Below, one piece after another: positions 27,101 to 39,600 of a DNA stretch of 64,000 bases. Numbering within the stretch: position 1 is the stretch's first letter; every line of letters starts with the position of its first letter. The position numbers and the translations under genes were made by a program. This DNA comes from Sebastes aleutianus. Lineage: Eukaryota > Chordata > Actinopteri > Perciformes > Sebastidae. The notes under the pieces are model-generated. The model was not told the origin of the DNA, searched no databases, and saw nothing but the letters and a program-made list of their open reading frames with translations. The DNA lies in assembly GCA_916700875.1 (NCBI GenBank), contig CAKAKS010000032.1, forward strand, positions 10,641,629-10,705,628, written 5' to 3'.

Positions 27101-30100
27101 AACATACAGTGAGCATGTATTTAAATGTCATTACCACATTTCAAATCCACATGTATCCAATTTGGCGTATGTGGACCATTTACCTTGATGTCCTCATTGC
27201 CTACAATGATGTCATCAGAGCCAGGCACATGCTGCAGTACAGGAATCTGGAGGTAAAGGTTGGGGAAACACACGAGGGAGCCCAGGATATGCTGAGCCTC
27301 CATCCTTGGAGCCTGGAAGAGATGAGAGAAAAAAAAAAGAGAAAAAAAAGGGCTATCATTCGTTCCCTGAAGCTACATGAAAACAACCCACTTCCAGGAA
27401 GCAGGAAGGTCGCTATCCGGGGAAAAAGGATTGGAGGGATCGCGCAGAATTAATTGCATCTTTATTCATGATTGTGATGCTCAACAGACTCTCCTGACAC
27501 ACGGTGGGCGTTGGACAACAAAAACAGCTGATTAAATGCTCAATGGATGCAACTCTAAAGCAGAATGTACATCTTGTTGAAATTATCTGGCAACCAAAAC
27601 AGTAAGAAACAACACATATAAATGTCCCTGTAAACTGTTCTCGACATACTGTATCATACAGCTCAGAGACGTAAGACACAGTCAACACTAACTTAACCAT
27701 GATTCAATCTGTGCATGCTGGCAACCTGGTTATCTTAGTGGTCTGTCAACATAGTCTCTTCTAACTGATCCAAATCTGGCCACACAGTCATGCAAAATGT
27801 TTGCATCAGAAGCCTGGGTTCATGCCAATGTACATCAGCACACAATTCTAAAAAAATGTGTATAGAACTTCACCTATTAGCATTTGTTTTAGGGCAGAGG
27901 CGACGATGCTGACTGTGTTTAAAGACCATAACGACTGCGAACACATGTTGGTTTCCACAGTGAATCAAACATGACTGAGGGTTATATTAACCCTTTAAAC
28001 GTGATGCTCTTATGCATTTAATGAAACAGTTTCTGTTCAAACTGTCTGACTAATCACATACATTTGTTTTAGCTGTAATTAACTGCTTGTTGCCTGTTAA
28101 AAACAGCAGCTGTATGCTTTTGAGATAAAGATTTGTACATTTAAATCAAGTTTTATTTATAGCACAATATGAATTTGATGATATGTCAATTATATATTGT
28201 ATTATATGTCAATTATAAAATAAACAAATTTACTTCCCAAATAAAGGAGGAATAATCATAATGAATAATTAAATGACAATTATTGATTTCAGTCACAGTT
28301 GACCAGTCCTAATGAAGCAAGAAGGCGGGGGAAGTTTTTCCACACTTTGATATTGCATTCCTGATTTCCTTGCAAGCCAAACAAATGAAAGAAGTTTCAA
28401 ATATTTGTGTTATTTTGTTCCTCCGATTCTTTTTTTTACAACTAATAGATTTGACAAAATAATTGGAACTTTTCAAATGTCAAAAAGATGCTAAATTCAA
28501 GAAAATTATTACAGGGAGCACACTGTTATTCATAGAACTATCAGTTATGAGTGAGTGACAAACTATGTATAGTGGTCGCACACATCCACAACAGTTGAAG
28601 GCAGGAACTGGACCAATAGAAGACAGCGATGAAAACATAAATAGAAGGCCTGCACACTTCAGCTCCCTTAAGTGCAATTTAATGGCAAATTCACGACCAA
28701 TGTTTGGAGATTGAATGAATGAGACAGCTACTGAAGATCGTCAGGTATGAGGAGGAATTCTATTTTTGGATTTTCTTTATTCTTTGTTCCATAACAACTA
28801 GTACTTTGCATCTTTAAAACATGAGCACTGAAACATTATCAGTGTCATTCCAGTTACCTTTAAAACATGTGTGATATCTAACAACTTTTTTTTCTTGAAA
28901 ACATTTTTAGATTTCAATTTGATTCACACAATAAATCTGAATGTTAAGTGTGTGTGTACCTCTGAGGAGTCGGAGCTGAGAACGCGGGCAGCAGCAGTGA
29001 TGAAATCTCCAATAAGCATGGTGAAGCCTGGCAGGCCGAGGAAGAAGAAACGAGGGGAGCAGGAACGGATGATGGTGTTCAAAACATCCTGATGACAAGC
29101 ACACACACATGCACACAAATGTTAATAGGAGGCAAACTGTAATATCCATCATGATAAAAACAACTAAGTTGATACTGGAATAAACAGCTATCATCCATCA
29201 GAACAAAAACTGAGTATCTTAGCTCTTTCTCTAGAGTTAGATTGGACTTTTGCATTTGGTATGAGCACATGATCTTGTTAGGGTGCTTTCACACCTGTAG
29301 CTTGGTTCATTTGGTTCGGACCAAAGGAAGAAAAAAAATGATACATTGCTGCATTTTAGTTCTGGTCCGGTTTCTGTTCACATCAGGTGGCAACCTCCGG
29401 GGTCTGAAAAGTGAAGCCAATGCTGAAGTGCCTTAAACTTGCATTCTTTCTAATATCCAGCAGCGGGCGACTCCTCTGGTTGCAAAAAGAAGTCTGATTG
29501 TATAGAAGTCTATGAGAAAATGAGCCTACTTCTCTCTTGATTTATTACCTCAGTAAACATTGTAAACATGAGTTTATAATCTCAATCGCTAGTTTCAAGT
29601 CTTCTTCAATACAGCATGATGTTCATTTAGTAAATTATGGTCCCATTTAGAGTCAAATAGACCATAAAGCAGGGGATACTTTCGGGCGTGGCTACCTTGT
29701 GATTGAACGGTTGCTACCACGGCATTGTCCTAGCTGGGAGTTGTCCGTGTTTTCGTTTTAACCCTTTCGCAGTGTGTTTTCAGTTCTTGAAAGTTAATTG
29801 AAACATTTTGGTAGCCTAAAAATGTCTTATTCAGCATTTGGTTTGCAAAAAAACAAGATAGCGACGACCAAAATGGCAAACTCGAGGCTTCAAAACAGCA
29901 GTCCACAAACCAATAGGTGACGTCACGGTGACTACGTCCACTTCTGCATATGGTTCACACTGACTTTTTACAAATGAACCAAGAGTAGTAAACATGAAAT
30001 TACACAGACTGACAAGTAACTGAACTTGTCACTTGATTGGACAGTTTTGGCGATTGCCATCCTGCTTCATTAGGACCCATGTGGGGAAATCAAATTCCGG

Positions 30101-33100
30101 TGATTGAGAACTTTTCGCAAAACACTTTAATGCTTCTGATGTGTATATTTATGTTCTTTGGTGTCACAAAGAGATCACGAAGAACTAACTGATTATCAGC
30201 ATTATTAGTATCATTAGACTGCAAATTGACCGCATATTATGAATAATGACTAACAGGTAGAGATAGGACGAAAAGGATGCGTCATGGAGAGTAATGATTC
30301 AGGGCTTATTACAGTGGAATCGCTGTCACACCGTTTTTTATGGGCTTAATGAATTAGAAAAGAACAAGCAGTGCAGTTTTAACAGCTTTTGACCTATTAA
30401 TCAGGGAAACTACCCGCGCTGACGTGCATACGTGTTGATTTGCATAAATAGGTTATATGCATGGCCTTACACAGATCAATTATAAGATCACTTCCTGAAC
30501 AGATTTCACAATCAGATGATGGATTTATTAGTAGTTTAGCTTTTGAAATAATGCAAAAATCAGATTTTTGCTATCTTTAAATCGTGTGGTTGGTTCGTTT
30601 GCTTTCACACCACAAACGAACCGAACCAGAGACGAAAACCCACCTTTTCAAGCGGTCTCAGTTTGGTTGTTTGGTCCGCACCAGTGTTTGATTGACAGCT
30701 CTCACACCAGCCCAAAAGTACCGTACTAACCAGACAAACGGACCCAAGTTTGTTTTAACCGAACCAAACAGGTTAGGTGTGAAAGCACCCTTAGTGTGGG
30801 GTGGGGGGGAAGCAGAAATATTCGGTAAATGGGCCACCATGTGACAGGCATGGCAAGTATGTAGAAAGCTTTTTCCTCCAACAAGTAGGCTAAGCATTTT
30901 AAATGTGTTCAGGAGAGTACGGCACTCAACAGTATGTGTCACTAAAGGACAGAAAAAAAAAAAACGGAGTGGGAAAGACGGACAGAGGAGAAAGAGAGAG
31001 AGAGAGGGGCAGCAGATGGATTGTTCACAGAGGAGACGAAGAACAAAAGACCTCAACTTTCGGGAGTCCCATGTACATACACACAAGCAGCAAACCTGTA
31101 ATTAAAGCAAGAGACAAGGTATTGTTTTGCCGAGGTGCAGGCGGCTCAGTGGCAGATGGGTGCTCTTTCAACATTGACATATGCTGTACTGCAGAGGGCT
31201 CGGCACAAAGTGCTCAAGTATGTACAGTGTAATACCATCCTGGACGCGAGCACAGAAAGCTCTCAACAGGTGCTATATCTAGTAGGTTTCTATTTATTCT
31301 TCATTGACGGAAGAAATACTCTTATTGAAAAAATAAAAAAAACACAAAAACACATTGGTATGAGAATGCATCATATCACTAAGGCAGTAAAGATTGTTCT
31401 TTCTCTTATCTGAGACATGCGCGTGCGTATTTGTGTACAAAGGCAAGGTCCAGGCTAGAAGCACCTGCCGTCTCAGCCATAAACTTGTGTAAATCAGACA
31501 GTTCAAACATCAGCCTGCTTCTAGCTGAACCGAAGGGCACCTTAGCAAACACACATGCACACAATTTCCCTCTCTCTCTCTCTGTGTCTGTCTCAAACAC
31601 ATACACACTGTACCACCTTTCTATCTAGGACATTAATCACCTGAAGCTTTGGTAAACAGGGAATGCAGGTGAACAAAAGAGGAATAGAATAAACACGCAG
31701 AGGCAATCCAACGTGATGCACCGCATGTGGAAAATTGGTGGGAAGAGCTTTAGGATTGAGGTCCCATTTTACCCTCATTTCGCCGGTAATTGACCTATGA
31801 AGCATAATGTGCGGTGCAGACAGAGGTAATTAGCATACAACAAACTGTTGCTTGATTGCCTGAAATGAGCATTTTAGAGGAAGCCACAAACGCAGAATGC
31901 AAAGTGTTTTCTATTGTATGTGTAAGTAGAGGGAACCTGGTTCGAGGTGTGTGTGTGTGTGTATAGAAATGAGAATTGAGCCCCACATGTGGCTCTGTGT
32001 TGGCAGTAGGAATGGCCCCAGCGTCAACAAAAGGTGCATTAACGTTACTCTGAATAGAGCCACCTCAGAGCCTTTTCATTTGGCCTTCCATCTCGAGGAA
32101 ATCACGCTCTGTCCACCTGCTGGCCTCTGGGGTGACGGGGTTCAGGTCGGTATTGCAACGCTCATCGGAAAGTTTTTTTTGTTTCCTTCAATAAACATGG
32201 ATGTTTCCAGTTTTTTACGGGCCAGATTTCCTGTTGCAATTCAACACCACTATCATCACTATGAATATCTGGGGTTTTCCCTTCACGAGCTGTTAACCCA
32301 GCTGCATGACTATGAGGTGAGGGGTTTAATCAACAGCCACGTTTGTGGCTTAGGGGTCAACTGTCACATTTTAATCTGGCAGTATATCAATTATTCAATA
32401 CCTCTATTTTTGCAGTAAGAAGATGCAGTTAAGGCGGAGCTAGTTTTGGTCTGAAAGCACAGGTGAAGTGTCCACCTGTCCCTAGCATGTTATATGTGAG
32501 TCCATGCAAGATTAACTGGTTTTATAAAAGCATATCTATGACTGATACATTTTCTTTAACCAGGTACAAAAAAAAAGAAGCTTTATTTGTGTGCACCACT
32601 ATACTTCACAAAATACGTGTTGCCTATTGCAGGCCAGACAGTAGACCTATTAGATGGATTACTGCTATTGTGCTATGGCCGTGCCTTTGTGAGCCCAGTG
32701 ACCAGAGGATGACAACCAGGACAATAGCCCTGACCTTGGCACTCTGTCAGATGGAAGGAGAATCTGTCATTTTTCTCGAAGCTTAGTTGAATTTAATGTC
32801 GAGGATTTACGCAGGGGTTCCCCCTTTTTTGTCTCTAAAACGTGGCTTTTTACGGCACATTTTATGACTTGATAAACAGGAAGTCTAATGAAAATTTTAA
32901 GATACAAATATACAGTACATAATGTATGTAAAAACCAAAACTAAATACATTTGTGTAGCTAACTAATTACACATGTACATAATTTAGATGATCAGCTTGT
33001 GCTGATGGCTACTTTAATCATGTAAGCTGATTGAAAAATGAGTGTATGGAAAACAGATAGAAAAAAATATACATGTATGATGGATTTTGAAAAGTACATG

Positions 33101-33433
33101 TTTTTTTTTTTCCTTTTTTTTGGTGGGGTGGGGTGGGGGATGCGGCGGGTGAAGGCAAAGAGGAAGGAGGAGGAGGGAGTGTAAGAGCCACTTTCTTATG
33201 TTAAGCAGGCGTGCGGCTGTCCTCTATTGTGTGGCGTGAGGACTCTTTTCTCCGGCCAATTTGAGCATGCTTCAGTGGCCAGCCTGGCTCTGGCCCCCCC
33301 TACGCATTATACAGAGCCACAACAAAAGCTGGAGAATGTTGCCTCGTCCCTCAATGTGCCCCCCTCATTGCTCTACTCTACACTACGTTCCCCGGGCTCC
33401 CCTCCCGCTCCTTCACACACTTGCATACACACA

Positions 33434-33479
<46 letters not shown>

Positions 33480-33660
33480 CCAGCCCACTCTGGGCCCCTG
33501 GCCGACGTGTCAGTCTAACGGAGCGCGACAGACGTCAATCCTTAATTAATCACGTATACGCGGCAGGGGCTCAAAACATTATTTAACGACATGGAAAACA
33601 TTCTAATAAGCTTGTCGCGCTGCCAAGGCGCAATAGAAACCTGGCCAGGAGGGCATATAT

Positions 33661-33694
<34 letters not shown>

Positions 33695-36600
33695 CCCCAC
33701 CCACACACACACACTTTTATCCCTGTCCTTTGTTTTGGGGGTACTCCATTCATCTCCACTCAGCTTCATCTGGTAGGAATGGAGCTAGGCCAGATTTAAA
33801 TACAAGGAAGGGTGTGGCTAAAGGGGGTGGAAGATGCCAAAACACAGAGGCATTCTTCATCACCACTGGTTGGCACGCCGTTTTCAAAATCACCATCTGA
33901 AACGAAGCCTCGATAATCTTAAATTGCAGTGCACCTACATGACCCCCCTGTCCTCATTCAGTTACAGTCCTCATGTTGATCCTAAATATCTGTAAATAGA
34001 ACTAGCACTGGACACATTAGATGATAACCAAATATCTACCTGATTTACATCAAGAACTAACAGGTGAATGTAAGAATCACATCACCCAGGAAAAAGTAGA
34101 TGGCAAATTGGCAACTCCAAACCATCATTTTCCAGTATTTAGACAGGGCCAATGCAAGTACATCACATGAGTTTGACTGGTGCACCATCTAGTGGTGAAT
34201 AAAAGCACAACTGGCAACCATACAGTAGCAGTGCCACCTGCTGGCTGTACCTGGTCATCGCTGGTGATGCCCTTGTGCATGTTGTGGTAGAGGTGCACCA
34301 GGAAATCACTGTTGGGGAGCACATCTTGGTGCCTGGTCATCATCTCACAGATCAGCTTGTAGGCCTGCAGCTTGCCGGCCTTGTACTCGGCTGGCAGCAT
34401 GGTGGCCTGTAGAGGGGCGAGAAAGATGCTGAGGTCAGTATTGACAGGCTGAAGACATTGACATGTTTAAAGTCCTGGTTGATTTGGAATTTCCGAGTGA
34501 AAACAATTGAATTATGCTTAGAGTTTAGCAGTCTCGAGTCCTTTTGTTGATACATGGGCTTGGGTCCAAAATCACATGTTATGCACTGCATACCCAATAT
34601 GTGTACTATTGTTCAACTTTTGTGTGAATAAACAGTAGTACGTCTCTTTTTGGAGGCAGAGAGCAGTAATTTACGTCGACACTTCCTTGCCAATTGAAGA
34701 CACCACAGACACCCAGTTTGTAATACTGCAAATATATAAATAATGCAATAGGCATAATGCAATAGGCATTTTTTTCTTTGGTGGAAACCTGTCACCTCCG
34801 GAATCAGTTTGACTTAATTTTATTTTATTTGTTATTATTACTGTTATTATTATTTATCTGTTTTTATGTTTTAGCGGAAACAGCATTGGTGGGAAAAAAT
34901 ATCGATTCACCTATGTATTGCGATTTTTTTTTACGATTTTGACATTGATTTTTTGATGCCAGTATCAATATAATTGCTTCATTTGAGTCTATGTGGAGGA
35001 AGAAGTTACCGTTTTTATTGTTGTAGTGTGAGTAACGTGACGTTATATCCGTTCTGTATCCGTCAAAAACCATAGACATGTATACATTGAATTGTCACCC
35101 AAGTATCTTGATATTATCGAATCAGGAGATCGTCCCAGCCCTAGGAAACAGTCCGATTAGAAACTGCTAATTTAATTGTGTGATTAGTCACAGCATCTGT
35201 AACTGCTAAAGCTAACCATTCAGTCCTGTTTGTTATTTGTAATGTAATGTAATGTAATCAGATTGCTTCTTGAGCATTAGAGGATTCTCCCAGGGAAACA
35301 CCTACCACATACTGTTTACAACAGCTGATGTAAACATATTGGTGAACTTGGAACAAGTGAAATAATTATAGTGTCCAATGAAATTGCTTTGGATTATTAT
35401 CTTTAGGACATAACAGTCTGGATGTTGAGATATTAAAACTTTCTGTAGATGCTGACAGAAATTATTATTTTATTCTGTATGCTGTTTACCCACTAAACTA
35501 TAACACACTTTCAATCCAACCCTCAGTTCCCTGGTTGCTCTCTTGCACATTTTTCATTATATGACATTATTTTGACTGTTGTTTTCTGAATGTTGTCTGC
35601 TGTGCGTATGTGTTGTTGATACCCTAAAGAGCCAGGAGGCCAGCATGCGAAGAGGAGGGATGAAGGCCGGCTGGGGAGGAGAAGACTGGTTGTCCACACT
35701 GATCCCGAGATTGTCCCGGATCTGTAAGCACATGTTCACTTTTGGTCAATAAACGTTACCATCAGGGATAATCTTTGTGTGAGAAAGTACAGGATCAAGT
35801 TTGTATAAAGGCTTCTGTTTTAAAAATGCCATATCCATTTACTTAGATTCACAGCTGTTTAATATGTAAAGAGCACTTACTGTAAATCTACCACTCGTCA
35901 TTTTATAGTAAGTTATTGCGTATTTACATTTCATGCCAACTATCTCTATGTAAGAGTGGGTATATATTTTTTTTCTCATTTGAGATGATGGTTTTTGCCT
36001 CTCCACCTTACCTTGGCCAGCTTGTGCCAGAGCTCATAAAGACAGGAGAAGACCTTGGCATGGATTTTTGGACATCGGATGCTGTTGACATCTCCCAGGA
36101 TACCCAAAATCCTCCTCCACAGGACGAAGGCCGAATCAGCATGCCAACCAGTCAGGGTTCCACCCGCAATTATGCTGACATCATCAGCCAGACACTCACT
36201 ACTGTCTGCATGGTCAGAGAGAGAGTTTGGGGTGGTTTGGGTTAGAGAATACATTATTTGGTATATTTGTAGCTGCCGGTACCTAATACAAAGTGAATCA
36301 AGTTTAATTTCATAGAGGGCGTGGGATTCAGTCAACAAATGCAGAACACCTTTTATAAAAGCATTTTAAATTTAGAAACTTGAAAGATAAATAAATCCTC
36401 AAAGCCATCCTGTCATTGTTTGAGCAGTTGTTCACCAAATCCTTAGTCTCTCTGTGTTTTTTCCCAAATGCATCCGAGCACTGAAACTGATCAAACACTT
36501 TTGGGAAACCGGCACAAGTATGGCACATGCATCATCCACATGGAAGCAGGTTGAATTGTGGGAGGACAGTGCCATCTAGTGGGCAGCAGAAGAAAGATGG

Positions 36601-39600
36601 GGAGTGGAGGGGAGTTGAGGCCGGGAAGAGACACAAAAATGGATAGTGTGTGTAGACGATGATTATTAAAAGAACGATTTTTCAGCTCTTTGAGCAAAAC
36701 GCTGTGCACAATTAAATTAGATACAGAAGAATGCACATTTGGTTGCAAGGAGAACTAAAAAAAAAAGGAATTGCATGCAGTGCTTGACGTGGGCCGGTAC
36801 TCACCGGTACGCAGTATCGGTACTTCTACATTTTACTCTTTGGCGCACTGTTACTTTTTCTTACGCACTGGCACTTCTCAAAAGCTGCCGGGACTCTTTT
36901 CTGTCCTCTCCTGATCAGATTCTCTAGGAGATTCATTATAGTGCCAGCGTTTTTGCAACGCGCCTAATAAGCTGTATGAACATAAAAACAATGTATAGAG
37001 CATCTGGACGCACGGCACAGTATATCTTTTTGAAAAATGATTAGTACGTTGTTCGTCACTACTTTTTTTTAAATTTGTGTATAAATATAATTAATGAAAC
37101 AAAATGTAAAAGTTTTCTATATCTGCTCTTTTGATTTAAAGAATATGATTTTACAGCGCAAACATTTCCAGAAGAGTTAAATGTTCAGATGAAGGCTGTG
37201 ATATGAGTAAATAATAAAATAAAAAATATTAAACTATAGCAAGTTTTGTCTTTAAGGTTTTTGGGCATTATTTATAATAATAATAATAATGGTCCAAAAT
37301 CATGTAAAATTGCCTAGTATTAAGTCAAAAACTTTAAAATGTTCTTTGGGGAGGACCCCCAAACCCAGTGTCCCCTACTATCTTTCACTCACTGTATAAA
37401 TTCCGAATGTAGCCTAATAGAGATTGCTGATATGAGATATATATGATTGCTGAATGTATATTTAAAATGTATTTGGTATATTGTGATTGTGATTATTTCT
37501 TGTGAGATGTAATTATTAATTAATATGTAATTTAGCTTTGGCAATAATGTAACCTGAACATTCATGCCAATAAAGCTTATTTGAATTTGATTGCTGATAC
37601 CGGCCGATACACACGCCGACATGTGAATAAGGGGAGTACTGGCACATTATTTTCCACTTCAAGCACTGATTGCATGTATTTAATCGAGTAACTGAACGGG
37701 AACAAAACAAACAAACATGGATAAGTGTAAATGTAAGCAAAGGAAGTCAAGGTAAGGCGGAAAAATATAGAGCATGGAGAGTCAATGGTAAATGAGGACT
37801 CTATGGTCTATATGATGAGTAGCAGCTAGGGAGCAGTACCCAAGTGGTGTGGCATGTGTAAGACAGACTGATGCATGGTGTCGTCCAGGGGGTAGTCCCG
37901 CGGGCACTCTGTGTGCACCAGCAGGGCTGGCGAGGAGGGCGGGTTCTGGGGGTAGTGGAAGTGGTTGTGGTAGGACGGGGGTGCAGAGTGGGGAGGGTGG
38001 GCACACTCGGGACCTAAAAACGACAAGGGGGAAGGGATAAAATTGGGTTTGAGGAAGGGAACACAGGGAAAAAGGAAGAGTGACAACTTCATGATGATCA
38101 CAATGTAGGACAACACAGACAGAAGTTCACGTGCAGGGGTAGGACGGGCAGAGGGGCAACCACGATCTGTCCATCAATACTGATGGAGGGGGGAAGGAGG
38201 GGGTAAACTAAAAGCTGAAGTGTTTAAAGCAGAGGGATCTGGATTATTTTCCTACGAAAATAAAAATAACTGGCACCAACTCATATTAAAGTTCCGTCTA
38301 AATCACTGTAGAACACAGGTCACTTTCCCTTCACAAAATTTCACAATGCACAAACACACATACTGTCAGCAGCTTTAAAAGATTAAATGGCTTAGCCAGA
38401 GAGGTACTGTAGCAGATAATGACAAGCTGATCAAGTTACCTTACCGGGTCACTGTACCTCGCTTTGACTAATCCATCATGAGTGACTGACACCTCAGCTA
38501 GATGGGACACAGCTCAGATGAACCCGCAGAACTGCTGAACTCCTTCAACTCATCTCTGCTTATCAACCGAGCAAGGCTACGAGTTTATCTAGGGTTATTT
38601 TGTTTTAATTCACAACAGGGCTAAATTCTAAAAAACGGACTCCTGATCACAACAAGCCCCCCCCCAGGAAGTGCAGCGGGCTTTGAAGCAAATTTTACAT
38701 AGTGGAACGGTGGAATTACAACTTCTGTGTCTGTCACGTGATGCCATTAGGCCCAAAAAGACTTTTCCTCATAGACTTACATTGGGAATGAGACGTCTGT
38801 AAATCAGCGGATAACTTTTTTTGAGGTAAATCAACTTCCCAGTATGAACACTTGAAAAGCCCTTATTTAAATTCTTTAAAGTCCTAAAAGTTGTAAAAAG
38901 AACTGATAGCTGATTCCAGAGTTATTTTCCTTCCTCCGTTCATATGAATGAGCCCCTGACTGAAGCTGGGGCGAGGGCTGGAAGGCGGGGTTAAAGGAAA
39001 CGCTACTGCGCCTGCTCTATGGGCTCCAACAGATGCGGGATATCGGTGGAAGATCTGGGTAATTTTATACTCGGAAGTCAAGCTTTTTTGCTTCATGCTC
39101 CACTGAACAACTTTCATAGGAAGGAACGGAGCCCCGCCTCGAACACTATATCCAGGTCTCTTTATACATCCGTGATCAGAGCACAATAGAGTGGTGCAAG
39201 AATGAGTCCTAAAACCCGGAAATGAGTTAGCATTTTAGCACTTCCGATTCCCTCGTCTGGAAGTCGATGGTTTTTTTAAAATGGGTTTTTAGTTAGATGT
39301 CTGAAATAAGGTCTGTGGTTAACACAAGCTTAAGCGACTTTAACGTTTTGTTCTACGACATAAAATACGTCAGTAAATATCCCACTCGTGAATTTTGAAG
39401 CTTACGTGTCTTAAAAAAGGCGGTGGCTAAATGAGACTACTAAACGTCATCACGCCGACTTGTCCGCCTTTACAGCCTCGTTGTGTATACTCTCGTTCAT
39501 GTGACCGTGGTGTAGTTCATTTATAGCCCAACATTAGCTTTTTACTTCTGGCAATTCCATTCACACTTCAAAAATCCTAAAAGTGGTGTTCATTTATGGA

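Larger units (their letters stand above)
29089..34250 (-). other. Largest intron (exons 22 to 23)
   Basis: 5,162 bp. It contains a Harbinger-like element (29281-30790), a (GGCA)n tract (33433-33481) and a CA tract (33669-33714). A plus-strand frame of 155 codons at 31951-32418 lacks homology and coding character. No embedded gene was found. Confidence 0.8.

Noticed and set aside
30658..31086. 142-codon minus-strand open frame
   Set aside because: It overlaps the end of the Harbinger-like element and low-complexity purine tracts; no family match.
31951..32418. 155-codon plus-strand open frame in the largest intron
   Set aside because: It starts in a GT repeat, has no recognisable domain, and has the composition of translated intron sequence.
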